Source: [Phialemoniopsis] sp. UDSM-2020
Lineage: Eukaryota; Ascomycota; Sordariomycetes; Thyridiales; Thyridiaceae
NCBI GenBank assembly: GCA_018873225.1
Contig: JAEILZ010000003.1
Location: 1,612,001-1,676,000, forward strand
Direction: 5' to 3'
Length of the DNA stretch: 64,000 nt
Shown one piece after another: positions 21,607 to 32,595 of this stretch. A program made the translations under genes and the position numbers. Each line of letters opens with the position of its first letter. Within the stretch, counting starts at the first letter, position 1. The notes beneath the pieces were generated by a model, which worked only from the letters and a program-made list of their open reading frames with translations, made no database searches and had not been told where the DNA came from.

Positions 21607-21999
21607 GGTGATCTGCTCTTGTGCTTGATATTGCTGTAGTCTGGGGGTATTTTGGGAACCAAGTTGGAAAGGCACCAAGACCGTAACTATACTACATCAC
21701 ACGGCAGAGCCGCATAGGGCTCATAACGGCATTCATCCCGGTAGTCGACGATCGTGAGCTGTGGATGTATCGGAAGAAAGCCGAGGAAAGCCGCCGGCCG
21801 CGAAAGAAGGGCGGCGGGGCAGCTCGCCAAGCCGGTTCCGGAGCTAGGGAAGCTTTGGGTGGCTGGCCCGCTAATATCTCGTGCAGCACGCAATTACGAG
21901 GAGCTCACCTCGGAGCTTGTCTTCAATTCGTAAACGGCTCGGAATCCGTCCGTCTACACTTGATAACGTACCATCTCCGTTCTCGACCCTCGAACTCCC
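21607..21999. promoter_or_regulatory. Divergent promoter region (hydroxyacid dehydrogenase / RraA-like)
   Basis: 393 bp between outward-facing start codons; no specific site identified. Confidence 0.4.
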
Positions 22000-22975
22000 A
22001 TGGCACTTTCAGTTCTGTCTCGCACAAGAGTCCAGCCATCACTACTGCAGCAAGCCATTCGTAGGCCCAGCTACCGACCAAGCATCAAGCCCCTGTCTCC
22101 ATTGTATTCGTCCCTGCAGTCACGCACCATGGCGTCGCAGGATCCCATTGTCAAAGCACTGGAGGAGTTCACCTCGTATGTGCGCCAACTCTTTTATTCA
22201 ACTTCTGAGATGGAGTATTAACAGGCCATGCGTAGTTGTGATGTCTCTGATGCACTGTGCAAGCTCAAGTTCCGCAACGGTGGCTTCCTCTCAGGCCTTA
22301 CTATGTGGTCTCCCCAGCGACAGGATGGGCCGACCAAGATCGTAGGCCCGGCTTACACTGTCAAATATGTGAAGTTGGACGATCCGTCGCCGAAGCACCC
22401 GACGCACTATGTGAGTTTGATGGATAAAGCACGATCTTCTCAGGGCCATCTACTTTATAGCTAACGGCATTTAGATTGATACCGTCCCTGAGGGGTCTGT
22501 CGTCTTCGTTTCGTGCCCGCCAAGAGTGCCGAATGCCGTGTACGGCGGCCTCATGTCGACTCGTGCGCAGGCTAGCAAAGCGGTTGGATCTGTCATCGAC
22601 GGCCGCTTTAGAGATCTTCAGGAGCATCGGGATCTGAACTTCCCCGTAGGTTGATACTTGTCTGCCCTCATACATAGTTGTATACTAAATCACTGTTAGG
22701 TGTTTGCACGCGACGTTGGTACTGCACCTCCTTACGAGTTGGTCAAGGTTACGGCAGTAGACGTTCCCGTCAAGCTCCAAAGCGAGGACCAGGACATGTC
22801 AATCAACCCCGGCGACTACATCATCGCAGACCTAAACGGAGTGGTGGTTCTCCCAAAGGACTTGGCCGAGCAGGCGCTGCCGTTGATGAAGAAGCAAGTC
22901 GAGGCCGACTCGCAGATGGCTGTTGCGATCAAGCAGGGCATGTCGTTCTCAGAGGCCAGTAAGAAGTTCCGCTGA
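22000..22975 (+). CDS. RraA-like aldolase (HMG/CHA aldolase type) with mitochondrial presequence
   Basis: Four exons: 22000-22175, 22236-22410, 22475-22645 and 22700-22975, giving 265 residues. The body matches the RraA/HMG-aldolase fold: CDVSDALCKL, GPAYTVKYVK, VYGGLMSTRAQASKAVG, and SVIDGRFRDLQE, the G-x-x-R-D element that binds substrate and metal. Family members cleave 4-hydroxy-4-methyl- or 4-carboxy-4-hydroxy-2-oxoadipate and decarboxylate oxaloacetate. The first 43 residues are rich in Arg, Ser and Leu with no acidic residue, like a mitochondrial targeting peptide. An in-frame ATG at 22129, in a perfect CACCATGG context, would give a 222-residue form without it. It is divergent from the hydroxyacid dehydrogenase. 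Confidence 0.88.
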
Positions 22976-23217
22976 ACGCGGAGTTCTATCGGCATATTGT
23001 ATCAAAATAGATCATTTCAAATCATATTCCAAGTCAAAGATCATGTTCTAAGAGACATTGGATAGGATGCTCATGAGTAATGGTATTTCAAACCGAAGTT
23101 GATGGAATGCCTAGAGCCTCTCGCGGCAGAGGTACGTTGAATAATGAAAAGGATGATATCATGTCCTGACGCTTTTGTGCTCCAATATAAGGCTTAGCCC
23201 AGCCCCTTTACCTATGT

Positions 23218-24495
23218 CTAACCCTCATACCACAGACGTCGTAGTTCAGTCAGTGCAATATAGACGGCCTCGTCCGTCCTGATGGTCCTACTGCCCTGAT
23301 CCGGAAGGACATTGATCCACTGATCGAAGAGCTCTTTCGTCTTTCCGCCGCCGATGCCGAGGCTGTATAGTTCCGCGTCGTTCATCGCTGCATACTCCAG
23401 ACCTCGGGGTCCGCCAAACACAATCAAAAGGTGGGTAAACTTTGCCTTGCGCGTAGGGGGGTAGGCTTTATTCACGGGGACGCCCCGCTCAGATGTGCCG
23501 ATGCTCATGTCATAGCCCTCCTCCCAGGGACTCTCTGTGAAGACGTTTGAGAGTGAAGAGCACTTTCTCACGCTGTAGCCCCAGTAGTATCCGGCATCTG
23601 TACGTGGTGCCGTCGGGTGAACGGGCTCAGCTCCCTCGAAGGATTGGTTAGGGAAATTCAACGTGACCCTCGTCTTTGCAGGTATAGATTCTGATATCGT
23701 GACTGGCTGTCTGAGGCCAACATCGACAAGCGTTCTGAGCAATCTTGTTAGTACAATAACGGCATTCAATGAGGTAAGACGGGACATACCCGCTGCCGCT
23801 TTCCGGCTTGCCTGGTACCGTCATCCCTTCCATGTAGGGAAGCTGCTCGTCTCTGTGGGGATGGTGCGGCATGTCCAGACTAGGCAGGAGGCCTTGCAGC
23901 CTCAAGTTGGGGTGCAGGGGAAAGAGGCCCTTGCGCATGAAGGGAGGCGTCTCCATGTAGGAGAACAGATGCTCCATGAAGTGAGACGGGTCTGTGTCGC
24001 CGGTGTAGCTGTCGTGGTCGACGGCCGGGGGGCGCGACTCGACGGGGCTATCATCAAACACGACCACCTCGTCGATACCAAAGACGGCCAGAGCTCTAGC
24101 GATACGGGATGGAGGACCAATTCTCTGCTCGGCAGTGACGCAGCTACATTAAAGTCAGCAGGTGAGATAATAGCCAGCGTCAGTGTCTCGAGAACATACT
24201 CTGCGATTACACTTGTGGGTACGGCGATAGAGACGGTCCAATCTCTACCTCCGAGGGGCTGAAACCTCGCAGAGGGCTTGAATGTGTCGAGTGGCCCATT
24301 CTCAAACCCGCCACCGAGTTTCCGCTTCTACAAATGGTCAGCGTGATGAACACACATGCAATGAATGTTTGAGAGCGGTCTATGGGGGTGTTTGTGGTTG
24401 CAATCGGACAATAATAAACCGAAACCCGGCGGGAGTAGCAGGACTGAGGATCAGGATAGTAATTGACTCACTTTTGCTCTGTGATCAGCGGACAT
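23218..24495 (-). CDS. Putative SPOUT-fold RNA methyltransferase (SPOUT1/C9orf114-like)
   Basis: Four exons: 24495-24472, 24327-24200, 24143-23790 and 23734-23218, giving 340 residues. Exon 1 encodes only eight residues. The product matches the Methyltrn_RNA_3 family: IARALAVFGIDEVVVFDD, SYMETPPFMRKGLFPLHPNL, LVDVGLRQP, GYYWGYSVRKCSSLSNVF, and the HLLIVFGGPRGLEYA block, which forms the AdoMet-binding trefoil knot. Human SPOUT1 methylates RNA and is also linked to centromere/spindle function; the fungal role is not established. The SPOUT core is interrupted by an OB-like insertion, as usual. It is convergent with the RraA-like gene and divergent from the thioredoxin-domain gene, and is most likely a conserved housekeeping gene. 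Confidence 0.88.
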
Positions 24496-24820
24496 GGTGG
24501 TCTGGCGCTCTAGACTCGGCGATACGTGTATGTGAATGTTGAGTCTCGAAATGAGGCAAGCTGGTTTCCTAGCTCAAAATTCGTTGATCTCCTAACTTTT
24601 TCGAGGTGGGGCGGGGAAAAACCGGCAAAATGTTGGTTCTGATAGACACCGCCTTCTACTTTGGGCGGCCCCGTCTGGCCAGCTTGTCGCAATCATGTTC
24701 CCACTTCCCCGTTATCAGCACCGCCTTCGCCTTCGCCATCGCCAGCGAGCTCACAACTCACGAACCGACATCCTCCCGACTAATTGACTCCCTGACAAGA
24801 GACATTCGGCACCAACAAAG
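24496..24820. promoter_or_regulatory. Divergent promoter region (SPOUT methyltransferase / thioredoxin)
   Basis: 325 bp between two outward start codons; no operator recognised. Confidence 0.4.
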
Positions 24821-25605
24821 ATGACCGTCAACGTTGGATCTGCCGGCGAATGGAGCCGCATCATCAAGTCGAGCACGATTGTCGTCGCCGACTGTAAGCT
24901 TTCCTCCCCCTGCTGTTGCCTGCCCCTCTTGCTGATAAAGCCGATGCTGCGACAGTCTACGCCGACTGGTGCGGACCGTGCAAGCAGATCGCACCCGCTT
25001 TCGAATCGCTCTCGACCAAGTTCTCCAAGCCGGGCAAGATCACGTTCGCAAAGATCAATGTCGACAACCAGCAAGAGATCTCCCAGCAGTACCGCGTCAG
25101 CGCCATGCCCACCTTCCTGATCCTCCACAACGGCACCGTGACCGAGACGATCCGCGGCGCCAACCCGCAGGCCCTTAACAGCGCAGTTGAGAAGGCGGTC
25201 AAGCTCGCCGGCACGGCGGCCCCGGGCGCAGGCTTCAAGACGCCCGGTCGGACTCTGGGCGGCGCGCCTGCATCTGGTAGCTCTCGTCAGTCCTTGGGAC
25301 GGCCGGCTGCGTGGGACCTCAACAGCGTGATCAACACCATCATCACCTTCTTTGGGCTATACGTCACATCACTGATCACTGTACGATATTCTCTTGGGCT
25401 GGTTCACTGTGCACATGCTAATATGGATCTACAGCTGGACCCGTACCGGTCAGCACAGATGTCACGATACAACATTAACAACCCAGCAGCGTCGGGGGCG
25501 CCGGGCCGTACTGCAAACAACTTTGGCAGCGGCGGCCAAAAGGTCGGAAGTGGCGCGGCGCCTCGGTCGTCCTTCAGGACACTGGCAGATCTTGGGTCGG
25601 AGTGA
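24821..25605 (+). CDS. Thioredoxin-domain protein with a C-terminal hydrophobic extension
   Basis: Three exons: 24821-24893, 24956-25380 and 25435-25605, giving 222 residues. Residues 1-110 are a thioredoxin domain with active site WCGPC (Cys30 and Cys33), the INVDNQQEISQQYRVSAMPT stretch and the conserved cis-Pro. After a Gly/Ala/Ser-rich linker, a hydrophobic segment (VINTIITFFGLYVTSLIT) could be a membrane anchor, and the tail is Gly/Ser/Asn-rich. It probably reduces disulfides in the cytosol or on a membrane surface. The second intron is 54 nt, a multiple of three, and has no stop codon, so retaining it would insert 18 residues after the hydrophobic segment. GTACGA donor, GCTAAT branch site and CAG acceptor favour splicing. 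Confidence 0.88.
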
Positions 25606-25987
25606 TCCGGCCGGGTGTCGTAGCTGCATGGCAATCGCGGGAGTTGGGCGTCTTTTTTCTCACTGGCATAACTGTACCTATTCAAACAAAACATGATATT
25701 CATTCTGGAAACAGACCACAAGCAACAGTCGAGACACAGAGTCTCTCATTGCTCTCAGTCTTTCTCGCCCTTGTATGCATCACGTGCGGCTCCTAAATCA
25801 CGCCAGTGCTTCAATGCTCCAAGACAGGCCAATCAGACCAGCGCCAATTCAGGAGCTCAGCTAGTGGAGTAGAAACTACGTAGTACAGGGGGTTCCATAT
25901 TAATTTTTAGCAGTCGCGACAACCATCACGGGCGCTGAATCTTTTCATCATCGACCCGCAAACTTTTTGCGCAGCGACAAATTCACC
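25606..25987. other. Intergenic region
   Basis: 382 bp between two plus-strand genes; nothing recognised beyond presumed terminator and promoter. Confidence 0.4.
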
Positions 25988-28456
25988 ATGCTTGCTGCAA
26001 GACGAGTCGGCAATGCTTGCCCGCAGTGTCGGCAGCAGCTGCAGCTCTTGTTTGAGCACGGCTTCGCCTCTCCTACTCCTAACCCCTTGATGCGGCGCCG
26101 CATGCCGCCGTCGAGCCCGGCGCTCGGTCTGCACAGCCGCAGCAAGTATGCGCCGTTTTCCACGAGCAGGATCGCTCGGCAGGAGGGTCACGTCGAGACG
26201 TCACAGCCGCGAGACCAAGACATCGAAGCCGTCGTCCGACAAGCCAAGGAAATGTTTGGCGATACACTGCCCGCCGGCTATCTGTCGCAAGAGGAGTTTC
26301 AACTTTACAAGCGACTGTATGGCGTGCCTCTCCGGGATACAACGGCCGAGGACGTCGGGATGCCTACGCGAAGTGAAGAGAATCATGGTCGTGGCGGATT
26401 ACCTAGACATACGCTGCTGCGGGAAGGCGAACGTGGCAAACTCGAGGAAGTGTCCTACACCCTAGACACCGGACGACAGCAATCCGAAGAGGTGGAACTG
26501 TCTTCAGAGACTGACCTCGGGGACTCACGGCCTCCTACCGCAGCTCAAGTCGACTACCTCAATGCCTTTGCCAAGAACAAGAGAGAGTACGATGCACTAC
26601 TGAAGCTGCAGCGCGACTTTGAAGCGGCGAGCCTCAGGCCTGTCGAAGAGGAAGAGATCGAGGAGGAGCCTGAGGAAGAGGAGCAGGAAGAGGAGGAAGA
26701 AGAAATAGAGGACGAGCCGGGAGCCGTGTTTGAACCGGCTGGAGAGACCGGTAGCAGGTTACATGGTCTCACCCTCGAGGGCCAGTTTGGCACGAACCCG
26801 CGCACCGTCCACCTCCCGAAAGACGACCTCGTCCTCCCTATCACCGAACTCCTCGGTCGAACAGATACCAAGCACATAAGGCAGACCGCCGAAAAGGTCT
26901 TTGGTGGGCCCGGGTTGCCGTACTCGACAGCGACGCCTCAGTCCAAGAAGAACCTCCCGCAGAAGGGCATCGCGATGCAGGCCGGTCAACACAAGATGTC
27001 GGAGATCGAAGCCGATGTCTACATATCTACGGTGTATCCAGGCGTGTACGCCTCTGCGATGAGCGCATTGGTTGAAGTCCGTAAGAGACTCGGGTCGGAG
27101 TGGATCCGAGGCATGCACGCCAAGCGAGACGGTCATGGCCCGCGTGTTCTCGATGTCGGCGCCGGCGGAGCAGGACTCGCCGCCTGGAACGACGTCTTTC
27201 AAGCCGAGTGGGATGCCATGCGGGAACGGGGAGAGGTCGCGACGAAAGTCCCGCCTGAAGGCAGGAAGACCGAAAAGACGGTCATTGTCGGCTCCGACAA
27301 CTTGAGACACCGCATCTCGCGATTCCTGCACAACACCACCTTCTTGCCACGGCTTCCCGACTACCTACACTCGGCAGAGAATGTTGACCGTCTGCTCGAT
27401 GCTCCTGCCACCCCCCAGCCGAGGAAGACTTACGACCTCATCATCGCCTCCCACCTTCTACTCCCCATCGATAAGGACTACAAGCGCAAGGACGTCATCG
27501 ACAACCTATGGGCCCAGCTCAACCCCGACGGTGGCGTGCTTGTGGTCCTAGAGAAGGGACACCCGCGCGGATTCGAGGCCGTTGCAGATGCTCGTATGCG
27601 CATTCTTGACGAGTACATCTCGCCTCACGGGATTGAGGAGGCCACGAATGCCATTGAAGAGGATAGCAACCGGGTGCGTGAGCCGGGCATGGTGGTCGCG
27701 CCTTGCACAAACCACGCCAAGTGCCCGATGTATCTCCAGCCCGGCCTTACCCCAGGCAGGAAGGACTTTTGCCATTTCAGCCAGCGGTTCATCCGCCCGC
27801 CCTTCTTGCAGAAGATACTCGGCGCTACGCACCGCAATCACGACGACGTCAGGTTCAGCTACGTTGCAGTTAGACGCGGCGCACAGCTCACAGCGTCCCC
27901 AGACGGTGCCGAACCCGCATCGCGCCCGCTCACACAGGGCGCCGAGGCCACGGACCGTGCGTTCGATGGCTACGAGGGCACCGAGGAGCTGCCTCACCCG
28001 CTGTCTCTACCTCGCAACGTCTTGCCTCCTCTCAAACGGCACGGACACGTTACATTTGACCTCTGCACGCCTGCCGGACACATCGAGCGCTGGACGGTCC
28101 CCCGCTCCTTCGGCAAGCAGGCCTACCACGACGCCCGCAAGGCCAGCTGGGGCGACCTCTGGGCCCTGGGCGCCAAGACCCGCGTCCGCCGCGAGATCCG
28201 CCTGGGCAAGGGCGGCAAGACGGGCGCCGTCCCGCTCGACGGCGGGGTGCGGGCCACGCGGGCCGCGGCCGAGGCCGGCAAGAAGGGCAAGCCGAGGGTC
28301 ATTGAGCTGCACGCTGGGCCCGACGGCATCCACGCGGCCTCGGAGAGGTTCGCTGGCGGGAGGCGGCCGAGGGAGAGGCGCACCAAGGGCGGGAGGAAGG
28401 AGGCTATGAGGGACTTGCTCAAGGAGCTCCGGGAGGAGAGCGAGTTCAAGGCGTAA
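25988..28456 (+). CDS. RSM22: Mitochondrial Rsm22-type methyltransferase-like ribosome assembly protein
   Basis: Intronless gene for 822 residues. ATG 25988 begins MLAARRVGNACPQCRQQL, an Arg-rich, acid-free N-terminus typical of matrix proteins. A Glu-rich run lies near residues 220-245. The methyltransferase-like half has GHGPRVLDVGAGGAGLAAWN as the AdoMet-site strand and DLIIASHLLLPI. The family signature with four cysteines is present in CTNHAKCPMYLQ and DFCHF, followed by RFIRPPFLQKILG. Rsm22 (METTL17 in animals) binds an iron-sulfur cluster and the mitochondrial small subunit during assembly. The C-terminal part is basic (KGGRKEAMRDLLKELREE). In some fungi Rsm22 is linked to Cox11, but no Cox11 domain follows here. 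The 5' region has no obvious alternative start. Confidence 0.93.
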   Translation: MLAARRVGNACPQCRQQLQLLFEHGFASPTPNPLMRRRMPPSSPALGLHSRSKYAPFSTSRIARQEGHVETSQPRDQDIEAVVRQAKEMFGDTLPAGYLSQEEFQLYKRLYGVPLRDTTAEDVGMPTRSEENHGRGGLPRHTLLREGERGKLEEVSYTLDTGRQQSEEVELSSETDLGDSRPPTAAQVDYLNAFAKNKREYDALLKLQRDFEAASLRPVEEEEIEEEPEEEEQEEEEEEIEDEPGAVFEPAGETGSRLHGLTLEGQFGTNPRTVHLPKDDLVLPITELLGRTDTKHIRQTAEKVFGGPGLPYSTATPQSKKNLPQKGIAMQAGQHKMSEIEADVYISTVYPGVYASAMSALVEVRKRLGSEWIRGMHAKRDGHGPRVLDVGAGGAGLAAWNDVFQAEWDAMRERGEVATKVPPEGRKTEKTVIVGSDNLRHRISRFLHNTTFLPRLPDYLHSAENVDRLLDAPATPQPRKTYDLIIASHLLLPIDKDYKRKDVIDNLWAQLNPDGGVLVVLEKGHPRGFEAVADARMRILDEYISPHGIEEATNAIEEDSNRVREPGMVVAPCTNHAKCPMYLQPGLTPGRKDFCHFSQRFIRPPFLQKILGATHRNHDDVRFSYVAVRRGAQLTASPDGAEPASRPLTQGAEATDRAFDGYEGTEELPHPLSLPRNVLPPLKRHGHVTFDLCTPAGHIERWTVPRSFGKQAYHDARKASWGDLWALGAKTRVRREIRLGKGGKTGAVPLDGGVRATRAAAEAGKKGKPRVIELHAGPDGIHAASERFAGGRRPRERRTKGGRKEAMRDLLKELREESEFKA

Positions 28457-29608
28457 GAAGCCTTGGACTGAATCGCTGTATCACTCTCTGTAAGAACATT
28501 TGTAAAATCCCATGTGTTATGGCTAGAATGGCTCAAAGGTCATGCATATTGGAACAGCTCGACGCTGTTTTCTGTACATTAACTTCAAACAACTATCAAC
28601 AAAAGCCTCTACTAAAAGAGCAATGTATTATTCTTCTCTTTCATCCTTTTACAGCTGAGGCTTATGTGCTTCTAGAACATCATTATGTCTCACCAGCGCT
28701 TCTGCAAATCTCCCTTGCTTCGACTCGAGGCAGCCCAGTACTCAGCACAGTACATCTCTCCACAGTCCAGACCGCTGCAATCTATGCTTAAACACTCGCT
28801 ATCCCCGTTCGGCAACAGCTCGAAAAGCAGGCAGCTCTCAGAGAAGCCTTCCAATCCAAAGGAAAGATCACGGCCTCGATATCAAAAGACTATTTCCCGG
28901 CTAGAGGATTTGTAGCTGTGGACTAACACTTGTCCTTAGTAAGACTGACAATTGTGGTGTGGTAGATTCACCATCTTGGCTGTTGTTGACGCCATCGCAC
29001 CACCGAAATTTCCAGTGTACACAGGGAGTCACAACCCCAAATTTCAAGCAGAGTCGGGATTGTGCCGATTTGATCCCTGATGAACACCTCTATCTGGCGA
29101 AGTCGTTCCGAAATAACGGAAGACAGTGTAGATGCCCGTCCACGACCTGCAAATGGTGGCAAGTGGTTAAACGCAAATGCGTTGGCCCCAATTGTCGAAT
29201 ACAAGGGGCATATGAGCAAATCAAATAGTCCACGATACTCTCGCTGGGACCGGCAAAGACATTTACCGGTACTTAGGACTCTTACTCCAGACGCCGAGGG
29301 TGCGGTGTCCCCTGCCAAGCTGCCGACTCCGGATTGAAACGGACATGTCCTCCGGGCCCCCGATTAAACCTTGCCATGACCCCGGCTTGGCCTCGCTAGG
29401 GAGGGCTAGCAGCACTGGGGTCAATGCCGCGAGGAAGGCGTCATATTAGAACCGATCACGCCGTTGCCAGAGGCCAGAGGCCGGAGATCGGCACGGGCCC
29501 GCTGAACGCCTGAACAGGTCCCGATCCTTCTCATAAATAAGAGAACGGATTTGTACGCAGTGTAAGACGTGCCGTAGTATCTGTTACAAAGAAATCGAGC
29601 AATCAATC
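28457..29608. other. Long intergenic region, 1.15 kb
   Basis: No convincing gene; several short open frames have no family resemblance. It contains an everted repeat TTCCG-AAATAA-CGGAA (29106-29121), a 10-bp palindrome GGACATGTCC (29341-29350), and a TATA-like ATAAATA at about 29534, 75 bp before the next ATG. Confidence 0.5.
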
Positions 29609-32169
29609 ATGGGCTTCGAACCGCTGCCAGATAACGTGAAACGCAAGGGTGACGTGGAGCATGCGGCGCCGGCGGCCATTCAGGCGGGTGTTGATGTTTC
29701 TGCAAAGGCAAAGGGGTGGAAACACTACTTTTGGGATTCATTCGACAAGCCAAAAGAGGTAGCATCGCCCCTACCACGAGAATATAGCATTTGAAATTGA
29801 CAAAGGCATCATAGGAACAATGGCTGATCTTCAAGGTACGGAGAAACGTCAACTGTCCTGCAATCCTGCAAGCCGAGCTAACATTGTTCTCAGCTTGATC
29901 TGACTTTGATAACATTTGGTTGCTTGGGCACTTTCATCAAATATATAGACAGGTTGGTGCACAACACGGCTGGCAAACCTAGACAAGAGTCTGCTGTGAT
30001 TGCTCACACAAACATTAGGTCCAACCTCCAGTCCGCTTTCGTTTCGGGTATGAAAGAGGACATGAGCCTCTACGGGAATGTATGTACTCCGTCGACTCAA
30101 CACGCGCACCCGCAAGCTAATAGATGCATGAGGAACTCAACTACGCCAATACTGCCTACAGCATCGCAAATGTGAGCACGATGCCAGTGAAAATAATTTA
30201 TGCAACTGCTAATAGCCGCTAGATCATTGCCCTCTGGCCATCTGCCCTGATTCTCTCCCGGTCCAAACCGCGGTGGTTTATCCCGTAAGCAGCTTGAGTC
30301 TTGTCTGTGATTTTATTGCTGATAGACCTTTAGGGCAATCGAGCTTGGCTGGACAATATGGTACGCTTCTGTCCTCTGTGACTGTTTTTCTGAATAGTGC
30401 AGGCCCTTACCATCGCAGCACCTTTGGACAAGCTGGCATGCATACCACGACTCAGATGTATGCTTTAAGGACCCTTGTTGGAATATTTGAAGCGTAAGTG
30501 CACCAAGGCTGCGAGAACCTGTGCGTCTTCATCAGATGCTGACTGTTCCAGTGGTCACTTCTCTGCTTGTAGGTGTTGCTCAACTTGCTACGTCGTACGC
30601 CGGAGTTTGAACATGCTGACAAGACTAAAGTGGTCTACCTCTGCGGCGCTTGGTACCAGAAAGGCGAATTGTCCAAGGTAGGTTACCGGACTGACTCAAG
30701 GCTTGAAGCATGCGTATTTTATTTGCTTACCTGATCCTTCAGCGTATCGCCATCATCAATTGTGCCACGGCAATCGGCCCAATGTTCAGCGGGTATCTTC
30801 AGGCTGCTGCATATAACGGGCTGAACCAAGTACACGGTCTCCCGGGATGGCGCTGGGTAAGCATTACTCCTCGCTTTTCCTTTTCCTTTTTCCTTTCGGG
30901 CAAACTTACTGACGTTTGTCTGGTTGCCACTCGAAGCTCTTCATTATTGACGGTGTTATCTCGGTTGGTGTGATTATTCCACAATGCATTTTCTACCCAG
31001 ATGTGCCAGCTCGTCAGAAACCTAGCTATCTCTTCACTGAACGGGTAAGCCGAGCTCTCCTTTCCTTGTGCTGACTCAAAATGACCCAAGATTGTGTACA
31101 GGAAATCGAACTTGCTAGAGATCGAAACCCGAAAGAAGGACGTGTAAAGCAAGGGCGTTTCACATGGCCACAGATCAAGAAATGGTTGCTGACGCTGGAT
31201 ATTTGGCTGCTCTGGGTCATCTCTTTGTGAGTCACTTCAAAGGATCTTCATCCCAAGATTTGGCGTTGACACTTCTTTAGCGGAAATTCGATTGGCAACC
31301 AGCCAACAACGTCAATGGCCTTCTGGTTCAAGGCATGGAACTCGATTCAACCAGGCTCATATACTGTATCGCAAATTAGTGAGTCCTACCAGGGGAGCCC
31401 TGACCGATCGAGTAGTGCTGACCTGTTAGACAACTATCCTACACCCATCCAAGCCATTACAGTCGTCCTGACCTTGATCATGGCCTGGTCCAGTGACACC
31501 TGGCTCGGCGGACGCCGCTGGCCTATGCTTGTGCTTGGTGGCACGGTGAACGGAATAGTGTGCATTCTGCTTGCGGCCACGCCAGTATTCCCCAAGAATA
31601 AGGCCTTCAGATGGTTCCTTTACTACCAGACTGGTTGGGCGCAAGCTAGCTGTAGCATGTTCTGGGCTTGGACCCAAGATACCCTGTTCGTCCACCTTGT
31701 CAACACCAATGTACTAGACGCTCACTTTTGAAATCTTCTAGGTCTGGAGATCCCGGCACCCGGGCCTTCGCCTCGGCCGGACTCAATGTCTGGGCGTGGG
31801 TCGCGTTAGCCACCATGTAAGCGAACATGTCCTTGTAGCTGTTTTTGAAGCGTATGCTAATCGGTCTCCGGCAGTCCTCTTGCCGCATTCCAGACCGTTG
31901 ATCAGCCTGCTGTTGTTGGCGGTAACTACACGGCGGCGGGCTTTTGCTTTCTCATTGTCTTCGCAGCCATTGCATTGGCCTACCTTCAGCATAAGCGGAA
32001 GGGAGGTGAGCGAGAGTCAGGAGGTGCCGATAGCACCGAAGACACGGCCGGGGGCGATGCTCCTACAAGGCCTGCCAGCAAAGACGCCGCCCTCGTGTCT
32101 TCGACCTCTGACACTAAGGCAATCGCTTCGGAGCCAGCCATTGACAGCGTGGTAAGCGGTCGCAACTAG
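29609..32169 (+). CDS. MFS pantothenate/allantoate-type transporter (Liz1/Fen2-like), 17 exons
   Basis: Seventeen exons were joined by frame and splice signals: 29609-29758, 29815-29835, 29894-29952, 30019-30079, 30133-30171, 30223-30284, 30334-30360, 30419-30493, 30552-30568, 30631-30677, 30743-30856, 30937-31044, 31102-31226, 31281-31378, 31430-31685, 31742-31816 and 31875-32169. They give 542 residues. Family blocks appear in order: [105 protein letters not shown], and a C-terminal hydrophobic segment followed by a Ser/Asp-rich cytosolic tail. It is expected to import pantothenate or a related carboxylate with protons. Exons of 17, 21 and 27 nt make it easy to miss. The donor at 31686 (GTTCGT) is weak; the others are standard. 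Confidence 0.88.
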
Positions 32170-32595
32170 CTGTGCGACAGGGAACACGGGAGATCTGCAG
32201 AACGTTTGTGGAACTAGGGGATTAGAAATATTCGCCGTGATTTTGATGGGTGGTTTTGGCAAAACCCTTCTTCAGCGAACCTTGAGCGGGAGATGATGCA
32301 ATGTGGATCTCATGTTGCGTCGTGCCGGCACCGGCCGCTATGCCATGGAAATTGTCCGGACGTGTGTTTCCTTACATTACAGTTCAATTAATCAACGCGA
32401 TACATGATTTGTAGTCCCCTCTCATTTACTAAAGTGAAAGCACGTAATGGCACTACCAATCCGGCCCAGTGACACCATCCTGACTAAAGTCGCACAGAGG
32501 GTGACTACGCGCTGAAGAGGGACTATAATAATCTTTGTACCCTTTCTTTGCACTGATGGTAGTTGGAATAAACAGGACCATCTTTTTTCTTCATC
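32170..32595. other. Intergenic region
   Basis: 426 bp upstream of the aldo-keto reductase; nothing distinctive. Confidence 0.4.

Noticed and set aside
28519..28915. Short plus-strand frames downstream of the Rsm22 gene
   Set aside because: Short and without signal peptide, motif or credible start context.
29106..29121. TTCCG-N6-CGGAA as another copy of the cluster operator
   Set aside because: Its CGG triplets point outward (everted), unlike the CGG-N6-CCG inverted sites, and no cluster gene is next to it.
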